DNA from: Candidatus Phosphoribacter hodrii
GTDB taxonomy: Bacteria; Actinomycetota; Actinomycetes; Actinomycetales; Dermatophilaceae
Direction of reading: 5' to 3'
DNA: 64,000 nucleotides
Assembly: GCA_016707175.1 (NCBI GenBank)
Contig: JADJIB010000002.1
Span: 124,001 to 188,000 of the forward strand
Position 1 is the stretch's first letter. Every line of letters starts with the position of its first letter. This document shows positions 30,100-38,039 of this stretch, piece after piece. The notes under the pieces are model-generated. The model was not told the DNA's origin. It made no database searches and was given only the letters and a program-made list of their open reading frames with translations. Made by a program: the position numbers and the translations under genes.

Positions 30100-31579
30100 G
30101 GCTCTTCGAACTTGACCGGGCAGGTCGGGTCTGTGTGGTGACACGCGTGGGCCCGTGACCCCGGGTGATCATGGCTGTTGTCAAGGCAGGTCATGGTCAT
30201 GAAAGTGGGGTCACGGGCTTGGTCCAGGGTACGCAGTCACGTGTGGGTCGCCGGTCGCGTCCAGCGACGTTGTTGTTAGGGATCGGTCTGGCGGTGGTTG
30301 CCGTGGACCGGGACGAGCAGGGTGTCCGGGTGGTCCAGGTGGTCACCGACGATGCACGGCCGCCGCGGCCGGCGTGGGGGGGTGATGTCGACCTCGCTGC
30401 GGGGAGCGGCGGTGACCACGCCGCGGGACATCCCGTACGGTGACCGTCCGATCCGGTTGGTGTGGCAGCGCCGCTGGCGGTGCCGAGAGGCGGGGGTGGC
30501 CTCCGGGGCCGTTCACTGAGTCGGTCCCTGCGGTCCCGGCACGGGCCCGGCTCACGACCCGGCTGCGTCGCGAGTGTGGTGCGGGATTGCGGACCGGTTC
30601 ACCTGCGTGAGTGCGCGCGGACTACTTCGGGTGTCCTGGCCGGTCGCGCACGCCGCGTACGTCGCGCATGTCACGGACCCGCTGGCCGCGCCGCTGCCGG
30701 GGTGTCGGTGCAGGGATCGACGAGACCCGCCGCGGGAAGGTCCACTGACCCAGGACCCGGAGACCGGCCGGTGGGTCGTCGCCGCGGACCGGTGGCACAC
30801 CGCCGTGGTCGACGCCGACGGTACCGCCGGGCTGCTAGCCCATTGACGGACGCACCGCGGAGAAGGTCTCCAAGTGGCTGACCGCTCAACCCGAGCCGTG
30901 GCGGGCCGGGGTCACCCGTCTGTATCGACCTGTCCGCGTCGTACGCCAGGGCCGTCACCGACGCCCCCCGGCGGCGGTCCTGGTCGCTGACCGGTTCCAC
31001 CTGGTCCGGCTGGCCAACGACATGGTCACCGAGGTCCCGCCAACACGCCACCCGTACCCAGCGCGGCCGCCGTGGCCGTGCCCGGGACCCGGAATGGGTC
31101 AACCGGCGGCGGCTGCTCACCGCGCATGAACGGCTCCGGCCCGACGCGTTCGCCCGGATGTGGAACGCCCTCATCGACACAGGCGACCTCGGTGTCGAGG
31201 TCCTGCACGCGTACACCGTGAAGGAGACCTCCGCCAGCTGCTGACCTGGCCCCGACCCCGGGACGTCGGTCCCGAACCAGTCAGAGATCTCGCAGCGGCT
31301 GTGGCGGTTCTTCGACCAGGCCGCCGCCTGAGATCCCGGTCAGCACCGCCTGGCTGAGACCATCCAGGCCTGGTGGCCAGCGATCCTGGCCGGTCTGCTC
31401 ACCGGGTACAGCAACGCCCGCAGCGAGGGCTACAACCGCCTCGCGAAACACCAAGGACGAAACGCGTTCGGCTTCCGCAACATCGACAACCAACGCCGCC
31501 GCATCGCTGGGCCTGCACTCGTCAACACCGACGAGCCACAGCCAAAACCACCGGGCTGCCCGGTCAAGTTTGAAGAGCC
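30100..31579. mobile_element. ISL3-family insertion sequence, 1,480 bp, decayed
   Basis: The ends are 20-base terminal inverted repeats, GGCTCTTCGAACTTGACCGG on the left and GGCTCTTCAAACTTGACCGG on the right when read inward (19 of 20 identical). An 8-base direct repeat, AGATTAGT, flanks it at 30092-30099 and 31580-31587; 8-base duplications are characteristic of ISL3. It interrupts the PHP-domain ATPase gene. The transposase inside is frameshifted many times, so the element is probably no longer autonomous. Confidence 0.92.
30180..31573 (+). pseudogene. Decayed ISL3-family transposase
   Basis: Pieces of an ISL3 transposase appear in order but in different frames: VVAVDRDEQGVRVVQVVTDDA, then MSTSLRGAAVTTPRDIPYG, RFTCVSARG, PVAHAAYVAHVTDPLAAPLPG, TQDPETGRWVVAADRWHT, then VLVADRFHLVRLANDMV and finally ETIQAWWPAILAGLLTGYSN and GRNAFGFRNIDN. 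These cover nearly the full length, so the gene was once complete and has lost its frame at about six or more places. The start given is approximate. Confidence 0.85.
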
Positions 31580-32595
31580 AGATTAGTTGTCTGCCGCTCT
31601 TCGACGACCAGATCTTCGTGACGATCTCCTGCGGTGTCACTGTCGAGGTCATCCTCAGGCTGATCGATGATCAGTGGCGTACCTCCTTGCGACAGCAGTG
31701 TTGTAAGAAGAGCGGATGCCTGTTGTCCTGCCGAAGCTGAGTCGAACGAGATGTACTCGTTCTCCTTCGCCTTGTACTCGAATTGGGGAACTTCGGCCAA
31801 GTCCGTTAGCGACAGGTCAAGCCATCCGTCAGGGGTGAGTTTGGGTCCGAACTTCTTCTGATCAGCGACCGGCAGGCCGAGACGTGACAGGGTTGGCGTC
31901 TGTTCCGACTTCACGTCGGCATCGGCCTCAAGCAACATCAGCGACTCGAGTTCGTTCAGGACCAACTCCCAGGTCGTCGTCGGGTCCGTCTCCCTGGCGA
32001 GCTCCTCGAAGAACCCTTCGATCCTGCTGCTCCGCACGTTAGATCCGGTGACCAGCGCCTTAAACTTCGATTTGGCTGCCTCGAACCCCCTGCTCGCGGA
32101 GAGGGTCGCGCGTATCATCCCAACCGATGACGCGGACAGGCCCGAGCACTGAACCTTCAGTGCGGCAGTCCTCTCCCTCCGGACTTCGATGAGTTCCTTC
32201 CGGAGTTCGCGATGCCGTGCAACGGGATTTCCAAGTCCGTCACGCAGATTGCGCTGTTTCTGCGCGAGTTCTCCGGCAGACTTCTGCTGGCGCTCTAGAC
32301 GGGCAAGTTCCTCCAGCTTTACATCATGGGCTGAGGACCGTGCCTTCACGTCGGCGTAGGTGTTGTCGTACGCATCGAGTTTGGCCGTAAGCACACTGGA
32401 TGAAGATGCTACTTCACCGCCTTGCCCGAGGGTGAGGCGGAACTTCTCTATAACTTCGGCAATCGAGGAGCGCAAGTCCGAGAGCGCGGCTTCCGAGCTT
32501 TCGGAGAATGCATCCATCGCGCCTTGAAGGTCAGGCGAGACACCTCCGGGCTTGGCGAAATACTCGAGCGCCTCCTGAATACCGGCAACAGTTGC
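31580..32595 (-). pseudogene. Middle fragment of the PHP-domain ATPase gene, with a frameshift
   Basis: Carries the second coiled-coil arm and the C-terminal half of an SMC/ABC-type ATPase: signature-like SASAGQQASAL followed by Walker B LIIDQPEDDLD. It begins at the IS30 edge (ATVAGIQEALEYF) and ends at the ISL3 edge (RQLI). Near 31640 the frame is broken: after DQPEDDLD the sense continues in another frame as TVTPQEIVTKIW and SSKSGRQLI, as if two bases (AC) were lost. This lesion is independent of both insertion sequences. Confidence 0.85.
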
Positions 32596-33689
32596 CGGGC
32601 GGAGTCAAGCCGTGGAAGCAACGTTGCTGTTCAGGAACCGTTCGTAGGCTTCGCGTGGGGTGCGCCAGTTGAGGCATTTGAGGGGCATCTCGTTGAGTTC
32701 TTCGGCGATGGCGTTCAGGTAGGGCTGGTGGTCGGTGATGTCGGTGCTTTTGGGGAGGTACCGGCGGATCCGCCGGTTGGTGTTCTCGTTGGTGCCGCGT
32801 TCCCAGGGTGAGTGGGGGTGGGCGAAGTAGACCGGCATCCCGGTGGTGGTGGTCAGGTGCGCGTGCCGGGCCATCTCGCTGCCTTGGTCCCAGGTCAACG
32901 ATTTCCGGAACAGATCTGGCAGGGCTTGGGTGTGTTCGATCAACGCGTCCGCGACCTCGTCGCTGTTCTTCCCGAACGGCAGGGCCAGGATCGCGGTGAA
33001 CCGGGTGGTCCGTTCCACCAGGGTGGCCGCCGCGGTTTTCCCGGCCCGCCCGATCACGAGGTCACCCTCCCAATGGCCCGGGACTTTCCGGCTGGCGACG
33101 TCGGCAGGTCGGTCCTCGATCGACACCATCCCCACGATCGGTCCAGGCTGCCGCTGCCCCACGGGTTTCCGTGGCCGTCGACGGGTCCGTTTCGACTCCA
33201 ACATGATCCCGTGCCGGGCCAGGTCCCCTTTGGGCAGGGCATAAATGTACGCGTAGACCGCTTCGTGGCTCACCAGGTAACCATGCCCCGACGGAGACCC
33301 GGTCGGGGCCGGCAACCCGCGATCGTCGTGTTCAGCACGCAACCGTCCCGCGATCGCCCGTGGCGAGCGTCCCTGCTTCAGATCGGCGCGGACACGAGCC
33401 TCCAACAACGGGTCACCAGCGATCTTCCCGACCTGAGGACGCGCCCGGGACCGCTGCGCGCGACAGTCAGCGTGGACCATCCGGTACCCGCGGGTCTTGG
33501 TGCTGTTACGGGCCAACTCACGACTGATCACCGACTTGTCGCGTCCGACATGCGCGGCGATCTTCGTGATCGTCCACCCGGCCTTCACCCCTGTCGAGAT
33601 CTCAGCCCGGTCCGCCGCCGTCACCATCCGCCTCGTCGCCACGCGACCACCCTCCCAGCAACCCAGGCCAAGCCCCTACGACCGACTCC
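32596..33689. mobile_element. IS30-family insertion sequence, 1,094 bp
   Basis: One intact transposase gene almost fills the element. The boundaries are inferred from the host gene: GCAAC occurs at both edges (32591-32595 and 33690-33694, read on the minus strand), and deleting the element plus one copy restores the reading GHSVEATVAGIQEALEY. Inward-facing GGAGTC copies lie near both ends but are offset by five bases, so the exact termini remain uncertain. Confidence 0.8.
32605..33642 (-). CDS. IS30-family transposase
   Basis: DDE transposase of 345 residues, apparently intact. The N-terminal helix-turn-helix (ITKIAAHVGRDKSVISRELAR) is followed by a second DNA-binding segment, and the catalytic triad lies in GHWEGDLVIG, LTWDQGSE and ERGTNENTNRRIRRY. 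Codon use is close to the host's high GC, unlike the gene it interrupts, which suggests a recent arrival from a related genome. It lies in the same direction as the disrupted ATPase gene. Confidence 0.95.
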   Translation of the reverse strand: MATRRMVTAADRAEISTGVKAGWTITKIAAHVGRDKSVISRELARNSTKTRGYRMVHADCRAQRSRARPQVGKIAGDPLLEARVRADLKQGRSPRAIAGRLRAEHDDRGLPAPTGSPSGHGYLVSHEAVYAYIYALPKGDLARHGIMLESKRTRRRPRKPVGQRQPGPIVGMVSIEDRPADVASRKVPGHWEGDLVIGRAGKTAAATLVERTTRFTAILALPFGKNSDEVADALIEHTQALPDLFRKSLTWDQGSEMARHAHLTTTTGMPVYFAHPHSPWERGTNENTNRRIRRYLPKSTDITDHQPYLNAIAEELNEMPLKCLNWRTPREAYERFLNSNVASTA

Positions 33690-35401
33690 GTTGCTTCGAC
33701 GCTATGACCCTGCCCCGTCAGTTCGGCTTGTGTCGCAGCGAGGTGTTGCTCCCAGGTCACATAGAATTCACGGACTCGATCGTGCCCAGCCTTTCCTGCG
33801 AGCACCTTCCGGTCCTCTTCGGATAGACCGGAGAGTCCATCACGGAGCGCCTGAGCCTGTTCCGCGAGCGAACGCACACGTACTGCGGATCGCTCGATCT
33901 CGGTCGTCAGGGTTCGGTGGCGTTCCAGAGTCCCATAGTTCTCCCGTAGTCGACCAGCAACCTCTTGCCGCTTGCGGTCAATCTCCTCCAGATCCCGCTG
34001 GATGGGTGCGGTCACGAATCGCAGCAACTCATCGACCCGAATCGCGACGCTGCTCAGTTGCTTTTGGCTGTACGCCTGGATGGGAAGGAGGCTCTGGATC
34101 ACGCTTTCGCGGACCTTCTCGAAGTCCCCGTCGCCAACCTTGAGTAGGACTGTGCCATCGGCGGCGTACCTACGCACGGCGTGTGTGATGCCGTTGATCA
34201 CGCAGTGCACCTCGACGTGCGCTTCCTGCGGCTTTAGCGTCGCATCGATCAGTCGTCGCTGCCGTACGCGCGGATCGGCGACCTCGTCGTCCTCCGTTGA
34301 CTTGGCCGGCTGATCGCACAGAGCCCAGCGCAGGTAATCCAGGATCGTGGACTTGCCGGTTCCGCGACCGCCAATGAGTGCCGAGTATTGCGGGTTTAGC
34401 GCGACATCGACCCGCCCCATGAACTTGCTGTTCGACACGGCGAGCCGGGAGATCCACACGTTCGGCAGCGAGGGCTCGGTTTGAGCAAGCCGAGACTCCT
34501 GCGCGAGACAAGCCTGTCGGAGGGCTTCAGCGGTGGGAACCGCCCACTTGACCCAAGTCGAATGCTCTCCGAGCGTCGAGAAGTCAGCTTTACGCGCATC
34601 CGACGTCTGGAAAAGCGCGAGCCGCTTCGACCCCCAGGCGGAATCCCCGCCTTCAAGGATGCGCTTCTCCCCGACGTGCCTCGGCTTGTCGAGGTTGGTG
34701 ATCGATCCATCTAGGTAGCCGCCAACGGCCACCATGTCGCGGTACTTCACCTGGAATGATGTTCGCAGCAGAGTCTTGTGCCCTGAAGGGGTGATGTTCG
34801 GGAGCATGATGTACCGGCCACGCAGCCAGTCGTGTTTGTCTAGCTTGGCATGGATTTCGTTGATGTCGCCCGAGTCCAGAAGAACGGTCGTCTGCGGGAG
34901 CGAATCAAGCTTTGGGTCCACGGGATCGAAGTGCAGCGCCTTCAGAACATCATCCAGGCGATCTTCCGGGAACTCCGCATCCAGAATCATGATCGCTTGG
35001 CACGGGACGCTACAGGTCAGCTCTAGCGCCGGGAACACGACAAGTCGCTGGGCCCCCGGGACCTCGGTACCGTCCGGGAGCACTTCTGCCGCTGCTGCGC
35101 GTTTAACGTAGGGGTAGAACGCAAAGTCGTGGTGGTCCGAGATTGCTACCGCTTCGAGTCCCCTTTCACGTGCGGCTGCAACGAACGACCTTGCCCAGGT
35201 CTTCCTCTCAGCGAGAGTCGGCCTCGCGCCATCCCATTGCGTGTCTCGGGGAGTGTGGACTTGGAAGTCAGCGCGGTAGAAGTGGCCGCCTCTGTCCTGC
35301 AGTGCGATAGCTCGCACCAAAGTGTCGCTCATGATGCCTTCAATCGCGTGCCGTCTGTGCAGAAGTATCCAATCATCCGGAGTGTCATCGGTTCGCTCCA
35401 T
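33690..35401 (-). pseudogene. 5' fragment of a PHP-domain SMC-like ATPase (TrlF-like)
   Basis: The N-terminal domain has ADFQVHTPRD and ISDHHDFAF, matching metal-binding motifs of the PHP phosphoesterase fold. Then comes an ATPase head with Walker A GGRGTGKST (about residue 345) and a first coiled-coil arm (about 450-570). The ATG at 35401 lies inside the end of the OLD gene (17-base overlap), so the two were co-translated; an ATG at 35332 is an alternative. The reconstructed protein would be about 970 residues. PHP-ATPases of this kind are considered conflict or anti-phage proteins from comparative genomics; function here is inferred. Confidence 0.85.
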
Positions 35402-37343
35402 CAAGCGCCAAGGTCAATGCGGCGTGCGCGGCCTTGAGGACTTCGACACCCCTAATGCTTGGTACGGCCAGGCCGGCCTCAACGAGACGGCTGGCGATAA
35501 CACGCTTCCCTGGCAGCGGGTGGCCGTTGGCCCTCGCCCAGTCGCTGACGATCCGCGGCCATAGCGCCGACCCGTTGTCGGGAAGGCTTGGAACATCCTC
35601 GACTGTGACACGCTCGGCACCGGCAGCCTCATTGATCAGCGTTGCGATGACCTGACGGTACGGAGTCGGTTCAAGCAGATTCTCCAGCGTCAATGCTCCG
35701 AGCGTGACGATTCGCCCCTCTGGTACACCGGCCTCGATGAGCGCGTCACGCAGTTCGCTTCCGCCGTCGTCACCATCAACTAGGAATGCCACCCTCGCTC
35801 CTTCGAGGTCCAGCTCGGGGTACATCGAAACCGGCACCTCGGAAAGTCCCGGGGCGACCTGGTAGTCCAGGTCTTCAGCCCGGATTGCCTTCTTGATGAG
35901 CGAAGGTAACATCAGCATCTCGGTTGCGCCCTCGGCTAGAACGACTTTGCGAGCGGCCGAAAACGCCGCCGCGCCCGCGCCCATCGCTAGCATCAAAGGC
36001 GAGTAGCCTACTCCCTGGGTCCAGAAACTCCCCTCGACACGACTTCGCTGCCCATTGTTTGGGTCGGGAACTACAGCACGAATATTCGTGCCAAGATCAG
36101 GGGGCAAGCACGCCGGCGAGTGTGTCGTGTAGATGATCTTTGCCGCACGGGTCTGCGCCATAAACTCGTTAACCAGGTCGGCCTGGGCATCAATGTGGAG
36201 GTGTGTCTCTGCCTCGTCGATCAGGAGAATTGGTGGCACGGCCTGCCCTTTAACCGTCAGAAAAGCGACCAACGCCACGAACATTTGCACTCCGGCGCTG
36301 CGTTCGTGGAACTGCGTGATCATGCGTCCATCCTGCTTAACGCGGATTTCAAGACTCGCCCCGTTAATCTTCAGGTGGGCGGAGATCTTCGACTGGTTCC
36401 AGACTTCCGCGAACTTCGTCTGCAATGTCTGGTTGGCCTGTTCGATCAAGGTCTCGCGTGCGCCCTCATCGCCGTTGTTGATCTTCTTCCACAGTTCGCT
36501 TAGGGAGAGGTCAGCCATCGTGGTGAGGTTTCGGAGCGCGGCAGGTGGCGTGTTGACGCTCTCTTCGGTTAGCTCGTAGTTGGGCTTGAGCAGCCGGTCT
36601 TCGTTGGCGAAGAGCAAGATGTCAGGTGAGCGGTTGTAGAGCGTCTCGGCCACCTCATGCGTCGGATCAGGCCGGTCGATCCATTCCTGAACTCGCTCGA
36701 GCGCAGTTCGGATCTCACCCCCGAGGCCATGTTCGTCGAATTCGGCCACCCAACTCGCCGGGGCGAGATCGGCCGCCTTTGCTGCGGCCACGGCAACATC
36801 AGTGGCGTCGATCCCGAGCACCGTGTTCTTTAGTCGGCTCACGAACGACACGCGACGTTCGTTTGGTTCTTCGCCTCCATCTCCGTCATCCCGATCCGTA
36901 GGATCGGCTGTCTCAAGCGCCGCGAGCGCGGCGTCAGTTGATGCTGTTCTCAAGTCGCCGAGGGCCGCAGCGAGTGTGGCAAGGTTCTTGCGCGGGGCAG
37001 GTACGACTTCACGGGCGGTTTCAGCTGGCCCAGCCGTTCTGGAGAGCCAGAGTTCGATCGGCTTCTCGTTGAGATCGAGGTGTTCGACCGTGGTCTGGTC
37101 TTCCTTGTTGAGCCTGTACTGGACACGCACCACGACGTGAGTGTCGGCGATCTCGCCCGAGATACCCCGCGAGCGTTGCGCCGCTGCCAGCGATTTCCCG
37201 TTGTCGATGTAGGCCAGCGCCTTCAGCAGTGTCGTCTTGCCCGCTTCGTTGGGACCGACAATCGCGACGACTTTGTGGTCCAGGTTGATCTGGGCGTCCG
37301 CTAGTCGCCCAAAGCCGCTGAACTCTGCCTTCGTGAGACGCAC
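35385..37343 (-). CDS. OLD-family ATP-dependent endonuclease (ATPase plus TOPRIM)
   Basis: Intact protein of about 650 residues. Walker A is GPNEAGKTT (about residues 30-38), Walker B is ILLIDEAETHLH (about 377), the H-loop is TTHSPACLPP, and the C-terminal TOPRIM nuclease shows LAEGATE (about 466) and FLVDGDDGG (about 523). OLD proteins include the P2 Old exclusion nuclease and GajA of Gabija. The GTG at 37343 follows GGAGG at six bases; a longer start at 37373 lacks it. GC is lower than in the flanking genes. Its co-translated partner is the PHP-ATPase, now broken; no UvrD-like helicase is adjacent, so this is not Gabija. Confidence 0.9.
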   Translation of the reverse strand: MRLTKAEFSGFGRLADAQINLDHKVVAIVGPNEAGKTTLLKALAYIDNGKSLAAAQRSRGISGEIADTHVVVRVQYRLNKEDQTTVEHLDLNEKPIELWLSRTAGPAETAREVVPAPRKNLATLAAALGDLRTASTDAALAALETADPTDRDDGDGGEEPNERRVSFVSRLKNTVLGIDATDVAVAAAKAADLAPASWVAEFDEHGLGGEIRTALERVQEWIDRPDPTHEVAETLYNRSPDILLFANEDRLLKPNYELTEESVNTPPAALRNLTTMADLSLSELWKKINNGDEGARETLIEQANQTLQTKFAEVWNQSKISAHLKINGASLEIRVKQDGRMITQFHERSAGVQMFVALVAFLTVKGQAVPPILLIDEAETHLHIDAQADLVNEFMAQTRAAKIIYTTHSPACLPPDLGTNIRAVVPDPNNGQRSRVEGSFWTQGVGYSPLMLAMGAGAAAFSAARKVVLAEGATEMLMLPSLIKKAIRAEDLDYQVAPGLSEVPVSMYPELDLEGARVAFLVDGDDGGSELRDALIEAGVPEGRIVTLGALTLENLLEPTPYRQVIATLINEAAGAERVTVEDVPSLPDNGSALWPRIVSDWARANGHPLPGKRVIASRLVEAGLAVPSIRGVEVLKAAHAALTLALDGANR

Positions 37344-37382
37344 CTTCACCCTCCAGTTCGCCGACACGGCCACTGTATAGTC

Positions 37383-37497
37383 GCCGACGCTTCCACAGGC
37401 GGCCGACCTTGTGCGCAGGTATGCCGTGATCCGCGATCCACGCGGACACCATGTCCTTAGTGGTGCCCAGGTGGACTGCGATCTCTTCGGCGTTCAA
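37383..37497 (-). pseudogene. Helix-turn-helix (excisionase-type) DNA-binding remnant
   Basis: About 38 residues (NAEEIAVHLGTTKDMVSAW, then IADHGIPAHKVGRLWK) match the first part of excisionase/MerR-type HTH proteins that often precede defence genes. The usual continuation after GRLWK is missing; the frame instead runs for another 120 meaningless codons across the start of the OLD gene. The start used is TTG at 37497. It may be a truncated regulator or a very short functional one. It contains the one copy of the iterated motif in this stretch (37418). Confidence 0.6.
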
Positions 37498-37784
37498 CCA
37501 CGGTTGCGACAGCGGAGGCCCCTGACTCGCGTTCTGCCGAGCCTATCCCGGCGTGACCGCGTTTGCCTGGCTTAGACAGGAGCCCTCCAAAGTTGGGCCA
37601 CATCTGCGACCGAATTGGGCAACAAGTCGTTGGCGAAGGGGGCCATGGGGCGGCGGTGTCGGCTCCGTCAATTGGTGTGGCCTAATGGCGCACCTGGGTC
37701 CGAGTGCATCCCGCTCGGATCAAGCTGAGCTCGGGAGTTTCGGGCTACCGAATCGGGGAGTTCAGGGAACTTGGCCCCACTGTG

Positions 37785-37868
37785 TGTCCGGAGGGGGACT
37801 TGAACCCCCACGCCCGTTAAGGGCACTAGCACCTCAAGCTAGCGCGTCTGCCATTCCGCCACCCGGAC
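37785..37868 (-). tRNA. tRNA-Leu (anticodon GAG)
   Basis: The minus strand folds as a class II tRNA of 84 bases. The acceptor GTCCGGG pairs with TCCGGAC (one G-U), the anticodon stem is CTAGC/GCTAG around the loop TTGAGGT (anticodon GAG), a long variable arm follows (GTGCCCTTAACGGGC) and the T-loop is GTTCAAGTC. The discriminator is A and CCA is not encoded. The accessory island abuts its 3' end, a classical integration site. Confidence 0.95.
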
Positions 37869-38039
37869 AGGTGTGCTCGGCGGCCCCAAACCTCGGGGTG
37901 CCTCGCGACCGGCAACGTTAGCACGGGAGGGCGGCATACCTCGAACCCGGCTCAGCCAGGCCGGGACTGGCCCTGGCGCCAACCGACGCCATCCTCGGTC
38001 GCGTAAGCGCTCTCGCCCCCGTCCCACTAGCCTGTGCCC

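Larger units (their letters stand above)
29740..37784. mobile_element. Accessory island next to tRNA-Leu, limits approximate
   Basis: About 8 kb with visibly lower GC than its surroundings, ending against the 3' end of the tRNA-Leu gene. It contains an OLD-family nuclease, a broken PHP-domain ATPase, an HTH remnant and two insertion sequences. The iterated GTATGCCG motif is missing from about 28,930 to 37,418. No integrase and no copy of the tRNA 3' end is seen at the left side, so the mode of entry is unknown. The stretches 29720-29885 and 37498-37784 hold no recognisable gene. Confidence 0.6.

Noticed and set aside
35385..37343. Gabija system
   Set aside because: The OLD protein could be a GajA, but no UvrD-type helicase (GajB) is adjacent; the partner is a PHP-ATPase.
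29720..37784. Integrase or phage genes in the island
   Set aside because: None are seen; the only recombination enzymes are the IS30 and decayed ISL3 transposases.
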